A stretch of DNA of 64,000 bases from the NCBI RefSeq assembly GCF_009730915.1, contig NC_052488.1, forward strand, positions 19,772,305 through 19,836,304. Direction: 5' to 3'. Made by a program: the position numbers and the translations under genes. How positions within the stretch are numbered: the first letter of the stretch is position 1; each line of letters begins with the position of its first letter. The notes beneath the pieces are model-generated. The model was not told the origin of the DNA, searched no databases, and saw only the letters and a program-made list of their open reading frames with translations. Below are positions 1 to 9,007 of the stretch, piece by piece. Source of the DNA: Dioscorea cayenensis subsp. rotundata. Taxonomy: Eukaryota > Streptophyta > Magnoliopsida > Dioscoreales > Dioscoreaceae.

Positions 1-2
1 GA

Positions 3-788
3 AATGTTCTCAGAGAAATAGCCCACAAGGATTCTGGATGCCAATGTGAAGAAGGATTCACTGCAATTAAATGCACCTTAGACATGTCCCAATGGCATGA
101 TCAAGAAATCAATGGTGTTCAGATAAAAGCTATCAACCTCTTCAAACATGGATACCTGTGCAGAATAATGCTTACAAGTCCAGAGCAAGCAAGCTTCCTG
201 AACGAATACTGGCAACTGATACATCTTCTACACAAATTCTTCAAAGCTCTTGGATCACATATTGACGGGTATGTCAATTTAGAACTAAACTCAATCCCTC
301 CTTGCTATAATGAAGGTTATCCTGATGAAGCAAGACATCATATCAAGATTACTCTCCTTCGCCATCATAAACCTGAGCAAGAAAGGATAAATCCTATTCG
401 ACTGGAAGATATGATCATTCCAGGAGATATCAAAAGGCAAATGAAGCTATGGCGAGCATGTGCAATCTCCACTGATTGGAAGAGAACTTGCCCCACAATT
501 GCTGACAACCAAAGATGTCAAATGGTGCTGGAAACAAAGATCATGAAGGTATATGTTGACCAGTACATGTTCCCTATGTACTGTCCTTTTCCAAGTCTTA
601 TTTCACAGATGCCAGCCACTGAATCTCACATGAAGCAAGTCTGTTCATGGGCGAGAGAATATCGTTTTGGAGATTATTCAAGACTAAGCATTCCTGCAGA
701 TATTTTAATGATACCAAGTCCAGCTGACTCTCCTGAAGGACTAGAAGACATTGCTGAAGAAAACTTAGCCAACATACTGGAAGGCTAG
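3..788 (+). CDS. Unrecognised protein, probably an accessory reading frame of a truncated retroelement (5' end outside window)
   Basis: The frame is open from base 3 to the TAG at 786-788, so the ATG at 84 need not be the real start; at least 27 sense codons precede it. The product is hydrophilic, rich in His, Cys and Trp in its middle, with an acidic tail (SPEGLEDIAEEN). I do not recognise a domain, and no reverse transcriptase, integrase or protease motif is visible. It lies just upstream of a stretch with the layout of a plant LTR (TATA-like box, short leader, AATAAA-like signal), so it is most likely the last or an additional frame of an LTR element rather than a host gene. A host gene 3' exon remains possible. 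Confidence 0.45.
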   Translation, partial: NVLREIAHKDSGCQCEEGFTAIKCTLDMSQWHDQEINGVQIKAINLFKHGYLCRIMLTSPEQASFLNEYWQLIHLLHKFFKALGSHIDGYVNLELNSIPPCYNEGYPDEARHHIKITLLRHHKPEQERINPIRLEDMIIPGDIKRQMKLWRACAISTDWKRTCPTIADNQRCQMVLETKIMKVYVDQYMFPMYCPFPSLISQMPATESHMKQVCSWAREYRFGDYSRLSIPADILMIPSPADSPEGLEDIAEENLANILEG

Positions 789-1378
789 GAAATCTCTACT
801 AAGAAGGTCTCCAACATCTTTTGGTGGACTAAAGCATTGTTGTTTGTTTTTAATATGTAAAGGAGTCGGTATTTGTTTTTTTTAGTGTGTAAAATAGGTC
901 AACTGTAGCAACAGTAGTTTTACTGTTGAAGAGCATGCTTGTACTTAATAAGTTTGGTAATTGTCATGTTAGCTACATGACAATTAGGTATGTGTCTTGT
1001 CTGTAATAGTGTCCAACCATGGTTGAGTTAGCTAACCATGAGTTTAGTTGCTTAAATGTTAAGTCTCTTGGAGCCTATATAAGGCCCCCTTGTGTTGTAA
1101 GTAGGGACATCACCTCTTGGGCATTGTAGTCCTAGTATCATCCTCATCCTTGTATCCACCCATCCTAAGCTTTATGCAATAAAGAAGTCCCTCATTTGTG
1201 AATACATCTCTTGTCTCTCTTGTCTCCCTTGTCTCCCTTGCTTCTAGCCCTCATGCTCTCTTTCTCTTAACTCTTTCCGTAAGCTTCCGCACTAACCGTT
1301 ACTTCACCCCGAATGACCCCCGGAGTAAGTTGAACGGCATCCCCAACATCCACGTGTACGGCGCGCACACCGTAGGAT
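789..1378 (+). mobile_element. LTR-like 3' end of a retroelement abutting a lost SUT copy
   Basis: After the open frame comes a non-coding stretch with a strong hairpin at about 957-987 (AATTGTCATGT / ACATGACAATT), a TATA-like box near 1076-1083 (CCTATATAAGG), and an AATAAA-type signal near 1179 (GCAATAAAGAAG). A CT-rich leader and a GC-richer tail follow. These are the parts of a plant LTR. The right edge is near 1375-1380, because the bases after it (TTGCCCATAAATG) align with the last two codons and 3' flank of the SUT genes. Neither LTR terminus nor a primer-binding site is certain, and the left part of the element is outside the window. Confidence 0.45.
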
Positions 1379-1440
1379 ATTGCCCATAAATGTTGTTACT
1401 TTGATTGGAAAAAAAAAAAACACTGCTTAATAAACACTAA

Positions 1441-2342
1441 GGTTGTGTTTAATTGCCCTTTTTTCTCTGTAAAAATTTTCTACGGGTCATTTTCCAGCTA
1501 AATAGGCTGTTTGTTTGCCAAAATTTTCCGTGGAAATTTTTTCCACAAACTCTATCACGTGACCCTATTTTCCCTCAAATCAATGAAAATTTTTTCCTAC
1601 CTCTACCCTGGGAAAAGTTTCCAAGGAAAACGCAAGGGGCTATGTGAAAAGATAACATGCGATTGAAATATTTAAAATGACTTTTCTTTTAAAAATTTAA
1701 AAGAAAAGTTTTTCCTTTTCTTTTAATTTTGTTTAAAAAAGATAAATTATATAACTTGATAATATTTTAAATAAATTTATCCATATCAGTGAATAGATCC
1801 CGCGACGTTTTGATGGTAAGATTCAATTCCACATAGCGCTGTTTATAATTTTAAAATAACTTTTCTTTTAGAAATTTAAAAGAAAAGTTTTTCCTTTTCT
1901 TTTAATTTTTTTTAAAAAAATAGATAAATTATATCACTTGATAATATTTTAAATAAATTTATCCAAATCAGTGAACATATCTCGCGTAAGATTCATTTCA
2001 ACGTGCGCTAAGATTCAATTCCACGTAACGTTGTTTATAATTTTAATGATTTTTAAAAAAATTTCCATGGACTACGTGACTTTTTCCAGGGAAAATTGAT
2101 GTAATCAAACAACAAATGAGGTTTTTTTTTCACGGAAAATGTTTCATTTTCCGTGGAAAATAAGAACAATCAAACAACAAAATCTAAATTTTTCATAAAT
2201 TTTTTTTTATTTTCTATCTAGAAAATAATGCCAATCAAACGACTATTTTTTCATTTTTCATGTAAAATCTTTTCATGAAAAAATTTTTCATGGAAAAATT
2301 TTCTTTTCCACCCATTCTCCATGTTGCCAATCAAACATAGCC
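1441..2342. mobile_element. MITE, Harbinger/Tourist-like, TAA target duplication, internal tandem duplication
   Basis: The 902-bp element begins GGTTGTGTTTAATTGCC and ends GGCAATCAAACATAGCC (given as complement-matching ends; the right end on this strand reads GCCAATCAAACATAGCC). It is flanked by TAA at 1438-1440 and 2343-2345. The SUT-C flank shows the uninterrupted site (CTTTAATTATATAAATGGC near 26397), so insertion is directly supported. Inside, a unit of about 190 bp is repeated twice (from about 1673 and about 1853), each with a palindromic AAAAATTTAAAAGAAAAG block and TGATAATATTTTAAATAAAT. It has no coding capacity. A second family member lies at 51536-52296. Confidence 0.8.
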
Positions 2343-2429
2343 TAATTATATAAATGGCTGGCCATAATAAGATCAACACGTATTGTATATATATATATAT
2401 ATATATGTACGTGCTTGTGGACATGTTTC

Positions 2430-3442
2430 GGCTTTTTTATTAAAATAATATTTTTTAATTATTTACCACATTTCCTTAATTATTTACAGGAATACGTATT
2501 CTCTATTTTTTAATAATTTTTTAAAAACTTAAAGGCCTCACTAATTTTTTAATATTTAAAATTTATTTTTTAAAAAAAACCAAGGGCCCTATTAATTATT
2601 TAATATGAAAATTTTATTTTTTTAAAAGCTATGGTCCTGGCAGTTTTTTAAATAAAAAACGATTTTACATTCAAGAACTTACAATTTTTGTCATTGTAGT
2701 TTTTTTTTTCAAAATTATTTTATTTTTTTACATTAAAACTAGCAAAATTCATATTCTTGTCATACTAAACGAAGGAGGCAACCTTGATTGAGAGGAACAC
2801 CGACCAAGGGCCGCACGGACTTTTGACCAAAGAACAAGCTTCCACTACGATTGCTAATTACTCAATTTTGATCAATGGACTCAAGTACGTTTTTTGATCC
2901 GTGTTGACCAGTTGATTTCCATATAAGCTTCCTCCATTTTTTTTGTATACATATTTACTCTCACAAAGCTCACATTTTTTCATTTTTTACAACGGCAGAA
3001 AAATCACTTGCTTTGGTTTATTATAATGGTTCAATCACTACAAGTGAGGAGAAGCAATATTTTCATCGGATAATCATTCTTATTTTTATATAAAAAATGG
3101 TATTTTTTTAGATAATTTAAAGAGAACCATTAAAGAAATATAGAAATTACATATGATCGAATAATTGCACATATCAAATACCATATGCCTAGAAATTAAT
3201 GAAAATTATAAGGCCTTGAATGTAAAACTATTTTTTAATTTAAAAAACTACCGGACCCGTAGTTTTTTAAAAAATGAAATTTTAATATTAAACAGCTAAT
3301 GGGGCCCTTGGTTTTTTTTAAATATAATTTAAATAATAAAAAATTAGTGGACCTTTAACTTTAAAAAAACTATTAAAAAGTAAAAAATATAAATAATTAT
3401 GGAAATACGAAAAAAAAAAAGCGTTATTTTAATATAAAAGCC
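2430..3442. mobile_element. MULE-like (Mutator-type) non-autonomous element with long terminal inverted repeats and 9-bp target duplication
   Basis: The 1013-bp element starts GGCTTTTTTATTAAAATAA and ends in its inverse (TTATTTTAATATAAAAGCC). The inverted match continues, imperfectly, for about 250 bases at each end. Examples are CCAAGGGCCC near 2580 against GGGGCCCTTGG near 3300, and TTTTACATTCAAG near 2663 against CTTGAATGTAAAAC near 3216. The 9-bp direct repeat ACATGTTTC flanks it at 2421-2429 and 3443-3451. SUT-C has the empty site (GTACATGTTTCTATATG near 26455). The middle (about 2760-3080) is unrelated to the arms and could be captured DNA; I recognise no gene in it. Confidence 0.82.
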
Positions 3443-3629
3443 ACATGTTTCTATATGTTTTATGTTCAAATATATTTTATGACAATTAGGGGCTTCATGG
3501 AAGTTCATTGCTGATTTTGTCTTTGTATAAAGCTGTGTTATAATAGCCTTATCAGGCCAAGCTTTTTCACATATAACTAGAATAAATTAAAAAGAGTAAC
3601 ATTGTAAAACTGATGTCAAGCTCAATAAG

Positions 3630-3740
3630 CTAACTTTAACCAAAGGACTAGCCTAGTGGTATTTAATTGTATTGAAAATGAGAGTGATGTATTTAAAATG
3701 TCTCGAGTCCAAAACTCATTGGAAGCAATAATAATAATAA
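3630..3740 (+). repeat. tRNA-like SINE-type relic with (ATA)n tail
   Basis: The stretch contains an A-box-like GGACTAGCCTAGTGGT and about 50 bases later a B-box-like CGAGTCCAAAACTC, and ends in AATAATAATAATAA. This block is missing from the SUT-C flank, where the flanking sequence runs straight on, so it is an insertion. The later LINE landed beside it. Related blocks occur at about 9728-9835 and 17320-17410. A true tRNA gene is excluded because no cloverleaf can be folded. Confidence 0.35.
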
Positions 3741-3752
3741 ATCATCGATTAT

Positions 3753-4667
3753 TTTTTATTTTTTATTTTTTTTTGAAAATGTGGATAAACCACTTGCATT
3801 AAAAAAGAAGAGCAAAACAACAGAGACCAAACAACACAACAAGGACTGCTCATACCACAAGGAGTGATATTACAGTCACAAAACAAAGCAAAAGAAGGAA
3901 AAAACAACACCCCCGGGCCGACACCAACAAAACAGAACAACTACTCCATGTTATCGACGGGGGCCTCCTCGGCATGAGTGTCCACCCTGTCAAGAAGACG
4001 CCTCGACTCCAGGAACTCCAGACTGCGTTTCACAGTAGCCATGGAATCAATCAATCTCTCCTTGGTGCTATCTGCAAGAGCATCGAACCACGATAGAAGC
4101 ATTCGATTAATACAAATTACAATGTGATGAGCGGGATGAACTTTAGCATTAAAAATTCTATCATTCCGAGCAAGCCAAATATTCCAAAAAAAAAGCCTTG
4201 ACCACTAAATCCACCATAGGCTTGAGACCAGCCCTAACAGACCCACGCCATGCCAGCCAGATGCAATGCATCGACCCCGGCGGTTCCGGAAAGCACAGTA
4301 ATCTACAAAAGTATCCCCACACCTCTCGAGCAACCGTATACTTGAGGAACAAATGATCAGCAGACTCCGTATCCCCGTGACACATAACACACGTAGTCGT
4401 CGGGAGTCTATTACAACGCCTAAGCTCCAAATTCTCCATCGTCAGAATCTTATTATTCCAGGCAAGCCAATTGAAAATGGAGATTTTCTTAGGACAAATA
4501 TTTTTCCAAAAAAACTTAGCGATCTCACACCTCACATCCCCATCATTTAACAGGTTGTACAGTGATTTCACTGAGAACACACCACTAGCATTAAGAGACC
4601 ATCTTTTCTTGTCCTCGCTAAGCTGCCTGCTTGAGTTCCATCTATCCCTCAAAAGAGTAGCATCCGC
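3753..4667 (-). mobile_element. 5'-truncated LINE (L1-like) with 12-bp target duplication
   Basis: A T-rich run at 3753-3774 is the poly(A) tail of a minus-strand element. The 12-bp direct repeat ATCATCGATTAT flanks the insertion at 3741-3752 and 4668-4679. The minus strand encodes, from 4652 down to 4161, a frame with the typical end of plant LINE reverse transcriptases. It has FSVKSLYN, then CPKKISIFNWLAWNNKILT, then the zinc-binding CVMCHGDTESADHLF block of the zf-RVT domain. Only this C-terminal part is present, so it is a dead insertion. It sits inside an older insertion (about 3630-4790) in the SUT 3' flank. Confidence 0.85.
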
Positions 4668-5003
4668 ATCATCGATTATGAGTATGGATTAGCAACCCAA
4701 AACTCTCGTATTTATTGAAAATGTGCGGATTAGACAATTAATTTTCAGCCTGTGCGCACACCCCTAATGTATCCAACGCACTTTCATTTAAAAAGCCAAA
4801 CTTCATTATTGAAATCCAAACTTAGTAAACTAGTTCATACATCCACACAAAATAGTTCGACACCCTGACTTTCTCCATCCATTAAATACAACAGATCCAA
4901 AGAAACTTTTTAGAATTCCAATAAACTCAGATATTTGATTTACATGTAAGTACAATACAATTAATTCAACATTTAACCAAATACAACCCAATAGATATAT
5001 ATA

Positions 5004-5292
5004 AGGTGTAATACCCGAATTGGTCCCTCTACTATTCTCTCTCTTCTCTTTTGGTCCCTCTACTCAGAAATATTCCCAACTAGTCCCTCTACTCTTGAAA
5101 ATAGTTCTACTTAGTCCCTTCTATTGACTGTATTTTTCAAAAGTAGAGGGACTAGATAGGAAGAGATTAAGGGTAGAGGGACTAACTTGGGTCATTTTCA
5201 AGAATAGAGGGATTAGTGAGGCGCATTTCTGAGTAGAGAGATCAAAAGGGAAGAGAGAAAAAAGTAAAGAGACCAATTCGGATATTATACCT
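5004..5292. mobile_element. MITE with long inverted repeats
   Basis: The left end reads AGGTGTAATACCCGAATTGG and the right end CCAATTCGGATATTATACCT. The inverted match continues through the repeated GGTCCCTCTACT / AGTAGAGGGACT blocks and CTCAGAAAT / ATTTCTGAGTAGAG, so almost the whole 289-bp element folds into a hairpin. ATATATA on both sides may be the target duplication, but the surrounding AT repeat makes that uncertain. It has no coding capacity. Confidence 0.7.
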
Positions 5293-5533
5293 ATATATAA
5301 ATATACAAGCCCATGTCATTCTGGAGATATTTGTAATATGTAGATTTTAAACCTATGAAATTTCCTAAAAAAGCTATTGGATCACATCTAAACCGTCCTC
5401 TAAATCTCAACCCCATCCATCCTCTCGCTCATACTTTCTATTTGTGTAGGCGTTATGTGAACTTACGCGGTAGATGATGTATTATATATATATATATATA
5501 CACATATATAACTTAATTCCGTTTTTGCAAATG

Positions 5534-5614
5534 ATGAGAGAACACCTCCCATCATCCTGAGCACCTCCCACACAACACAAACCTCACTTCTTTACCCTCC
5601 ACACTACTGATTAA
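5534..5614 (-). pseudogene. Fragment of the glutaredoxin-like gene fused to SUT intron 1
   Basis: GAGAGAACACCT at about 5537 and CACCTCCCACACAACACAAA plus CCTCACTTCT at 5562-5591 match, on the same strand, the 3' coding part of the intact minus-strand gene at 28168-29319 (around 28180 and 28303-28334). About 110 bases between the two matched blocks are deleted. At about 5610 the sequence switches to ACTGATTAAAAAGAAAAC, which is SUT intron 1 (compare 11071-11090). The junction therefore lost most of the glutaredoxin copy together with SUT exon 1. Confidence 0.75.
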
Positions 5615-6302
5615 AAAGAAAACAAAGAGAGAGCATCATCTCCAATCCAAGCACATGCAACAAAAGTCACAAGAAAGGATTGAGATTGTTCCTCCAATGA
5701 AATTAAAATTTTTATGAGTGCCTTAAATTAATTTATTTGTTGTTGTTAACCATACAGCCAAAAAAAATTATTTCCTTTGCTTTTTATTACAGACTCTTGG
5801 ATCACCACACTCCCTTGCTTCAATGATGTGGCTATGTGGCCCTGTTTCAGCCTTCATAGTGAGTTACAGTATTACCAACTTGCTATTTTTATTCTAAATT
5901 TGATCAATAATTTAATCTGAACACATGTTAATAATTGTTAGGTTCAACCATCTGTTGGTGTTTGGAGTGATAAATGTCATTCAAAGTTTGGAGGGAGAAG
6001 ACCGTTTATTCTTGCAGGCTGCCTTTTGATCTGTACATCAGTGAGAACTTATCAAAATTCACAGAAAGATTTAGTTGTTTATATATCTGTGAGCTCGTCG
6101 AAAGATTTATGTATCTAATTCTTTGACAAATTAACAGGCGCTTGTTATCACTTTTCTTTGGATATTGGATATGCACTCGGTGATACAAGAAAACATAGTA
6201 GGTGAAACTAAAACCAGTTTTATTAATAAAAAATTTTCTTTACTAAGTTTTTTTTTTATATATTTGCAATTTTTACATTGAAAAAAGATGGAAAGCTACA
6301 AT

Positions 6303-6499
6303 CAATGGCGGACCTAGAAATTTGGTACAGCCCAGGCTTAAATAAAAATCAATCTTCATGATAAACACACTGTGTCCCAACCACGGTTTCACCCTGGGCT
6401 TCCCTTTCCTTGGCCCAGACTTAAACCTTATCGGATGGAGTTCTTCTAAGGTTTTCCGACCGGCCAGCCCGGGCTGCCGCCCATGTGGGTCCGCCACTG
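6303..6499. mobile_element. hAT-type MITE inside SUT-A exon 5
   Basis: The 197-bp insert has ends CAATGGCGGACC and GGTCCGCCACTG, which are inverted repeats with one mismatch. It is flanked by a perfect 8-bp direct repeat GCTACAAT (6295-6302 and 6500-6507). An 8-bp duplication and CAGTGGCGG-type ends fit the hAT superfamily. Removing it restores the exon 5 reading seen in SUT-B ([11 protein letters not shown] region). Confidence 0.85.
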
Positions 6500-7310
6500 G
6501 CTACAATTGTATATGTTGTCGGCTTTTGGATGGTTGATTTTGCGAACAATGCAGTGCATGTACTTCTTTGTTCCATACTTAAAATTATAATTTTTTAATT
6601 CAATGATTTTGAATTTTACCAATGAATCATGAAATGCAGGCACCATCTCGTGCACTAATGGTTGATCTTGCAGGTGAAATAATGGCATTGTAACATTGCT
6701 TAATGTTAATTAATTTGCCTGAAATATCAACAGGTCTCGATAGATTTACAGTAATAAATGCAGTAATGTGTTCATGATCTGTAGTAGGAAACATACTCGG
6801 TTATATTTTGGGCTTGGCATCGGTAATTTGCCAAAATTTTTCTGCTTATAAACATCAATCCCATGAGTTTACTGACAGTGAGGTTCTTTGTGCAGTTGAT
6901 TTCCATTTCTGAACACAGGAGCTCACAGTGGTTCTTTATTGTGCTTTATGTTTTAAATTATTATTATTTAAGTCTTACATAGTGTTTGGATTCAAAAGTC
7001 GAAAGGAAAGTGAGGGAAAAGAAAGGATGTGTTCAACCCTTGTTTGGATAGACAAATTTTATGGAGAGAAAAGAAAAGAGAGTTCTCTAAATAGTCTCTT
7101 TCGATTTTTTTTATTATTATTTTTTTTATAAATTATTGTTTATCTACTTTCATCATTATAAGATATAAACATAGAAGAATTTAACAAAAAGATTGGATCA
7201 CATGTTTCCATTCATTTGAATGAAATAAAAACCACTGAGAGTAAATCCTTAAACTTCAAAAAAATTTCAATAAAACAAATTAATTACATAATTTTGGAAA
7301 TATCAACTTG

Positions 7311-7680
7311 TTTTTTTAAATAGATAAGCAACTGATGCATTAAAAAAAAAAGTAAAATACAAACAAGAAAAGATTGACACAACAAAATAACATAACACTA
7401 GGTCACCAAAAATGAAGCATGACAAATAAAAGAACATCTACGGAATGAAACACAACAAGGGGAAGGAGAGCAAGAGCAAGGTAGCTCGAGGCTGAGGGTC
7501 ACAGACTAAGGAGGCGCCGAAGAAAAGAACACATCTGGCTCGCTTGCCCCAGTTGGAGGTTCAAGGGGGTCTGGACTTTTGGTTCCCGCAAAAATAAGAC
7601 TACGTTTGATTTTGGGGAGAGACTTCTCGAGGATGTATCTATCCGGAACTGGGACTGATACGAAGTCGATGGATGTATAT
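7311..7680 (-). mobile_element. Probable LINE 3' fragment (minus strand) in SUT-A
   Basis: A poly(T) start followed by AATAGATAAGCAACTGATGCA resembles the 3' ends of the other minus-strand LINEs here (GTGGATAAACCAC motif). The segment interrupts a block (7145-7310, then 8797-8848) that is continuous with the end of SUT-B intron 13 (19140-19369). No protein domain survives and no target duplication is clear. Confidence 0.4.
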
Positions 7681-7694
7681 AACCCATATATATA

Positions 7695-8789
7695 CAGTGG
7701 CGGAACCAAGGGGGGCGAGCGAGGGCTTCAGCCCCCCCTCGGCTCCGGTGAGGTTGCTTTCCGGCAGCCATGAAGTTAGGGTTTTTATTTATATAATATT
7801 GTTATATAATATTTTGTTTGTAATCAATTGTCATATGATGTCAATGTGCTTGAGTGGTTGGTGGGAGTTAAATGATTAGAGCCCACCTTGGTTCAAATCT
7901 TCATTAAAAACAAGTTTTTTTATTTTCAATTGATAATGAGACATTGAAATTTCATTTATTAATATTATTCATAAATTATCATTGAAAATTTATAAATAAT
8001 ATTAATAAAATTATTAATAATAAATTAATAATTAAAAAAATTAAGTTGATAATGGGTTTTTGATACTTTTAACTAACTAAAAATAAGCATTTTTATATTT
8101 TCAAAAAGTTGCTAAATTTTAAAATTTTAATAAATTTAAAGAAAAAATTAAATTGATAATGAGGCATTGAAATTTTTAATAAAAATTTATGAATAATATT
8201 AATAAAATTTATAAAAATAATTTAATGATTTTAAAGAAATTAAATTGATAATGTGTTGAAGTGTTAAGTTTTTTATACTTTTACTGATTAACAAGTTTTC
8301 TTATTTTCAAAAAGTTACCGAAATTTTAAATTTTATAAAAATTTAAGACAAAAATTAAGTTGATAATGTGGCATTCAAATTTCAAATTTTTAATAAAAGT
8401 TTCTGAATAATATTAAGTTGATTATGAGCCGTAATAATATTAAGTTAATTTCAATTTTCAAAAATTAAATTTTTAAAATTAATAAAAAATTAAGTTGATT
8501 ATGTGCCATGGCAAGTATAAATTAGTTGTTCTAATATAATAATATACATGTTAAAGTAAATGAATGATTGTTTAGTTGTCTAGTTAAATATAGTTATTTT
8601 TTTTTGTCAGATACACCATGACAACGATAGCAGTTAAAATTATAGTTAATGTTTTTTTTTCACTATATGTATATTCAAATTGTAGTAATATTATTGAACT
8701 ATTTTTACTGTAGATAATTATTTTATTTGATAATTTTTTTACACTCTAGCTTTAGCCCCCCCTATCGGTAAGTTCTGGTTCCGCCACTG
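7695..8789. mobile_element. hAT-type non-autonomous element, 8-bp target duplication
   Basis: The element begins CAGTGGCGGAACCAAGGGGG and ends GGTTCCGCCACTG, with subterminal AGCCCCCCCTC / TTAGCCCCCCCTATC. TATATATA flanks both sides (7687-7694 and 8790-8797). The interior is AT-rich with a short unit reiterated several times (TTAAATTGATAATG / TTAAGTTGATAATG). A tRNA-like stretch lies at about 7848-7900 (GCTTGAGTGGTTGG then TTGGTTCAAATC). No transposase is encoded. It belongs to the same broad family as the element at 6303-6499, judged by its ends. Confidence 0.85.
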
Positions 8790-9007
8790 TATATATATAG
8801 CTAGATAGATGTTTTGATGAAACAATTAACAAAATGATGTTTTTGCAGGTGATAATATCAGTTAGTGCAGGGCCATGGGATGCTCTGTTTCACAAAGCAA
8901 ATTTGCCTGCATTCGCTATGGCTTCTTTCTTTGCCTTTGTTACTGCCTTTGTCGCATTCTTTGTGCTCCCAAAGTTGAAAACCTCCATCTTCTCTGCATC
9001 CCATTAA

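Larger units (their letters stand above)
1376..5520 (+). pseudogene. Orphan 3' flank of a lost fourth SUT copy, riddled with insertions
   Basis: Blocks of this stretch align with the flank downstream of SUT-C (26343-28140). The region after the stop (1376-1440) matches 26343-26400. The block ATTATATAAATGGC with the following GGCC (from 2346) matches 26404 onward. ATGTTCAAATATATTTTATG and the following block (3467-3600) match 26468-26590. TATTGAAATCCAAAC and after (about 4808-4990) match 26661-26680 and 27730-27890. The block with ACATCTAAACC (about 5383-5430) matches 27930-27980. Removing the four dated insertions leaves about 1.0 kb, close to the roughly 0.9 kb between SUT-C and the glutaredoxin-like gene once its LINE is removed. 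The coding part of this copy is absent; only a trace of the last two codons remains next to the retroelement. Confidence 0.75.
5793..9007 (+). pseudogene. SUT-A: sucrose transporter pseudogene
   Basis: Readable remnants aligned to SUT-B/C are exon 2 (5793-5858), exon 3 (5942-6040), exon 4 (6138-6201), exon 5 (about 6270-6559), exon 6 (6640-6673), exon 7 (6734-6822), the start of exon 8 (6896-about 6923) and exon 14 (8849-9007). Exon 1 is missing and exons 9-13 are deleted. In the conserved loop FGRRRPF one Arg has become Gly (FGGRRPF). Exon 4 is one base short, which shifts the frame. Exon 5 has a hAT-type insertion and an altered acceptor (GCAA). Exon 7 has an in-frame TGA and an 11-base deletion. 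Exon 8 has TGG changed to TGA. Exon 14 is still open and ends in a normal TAA. It cannot make a transporter. Confidence 0.92.

Noticed and set aside
7499-7880. Overlapping frames on both strands around the hAT element edge
   Set aside because: They cross the element boundary at 7695 and a probable LINE fragment; composition reflects the G/C-rich element ends, not a gene.
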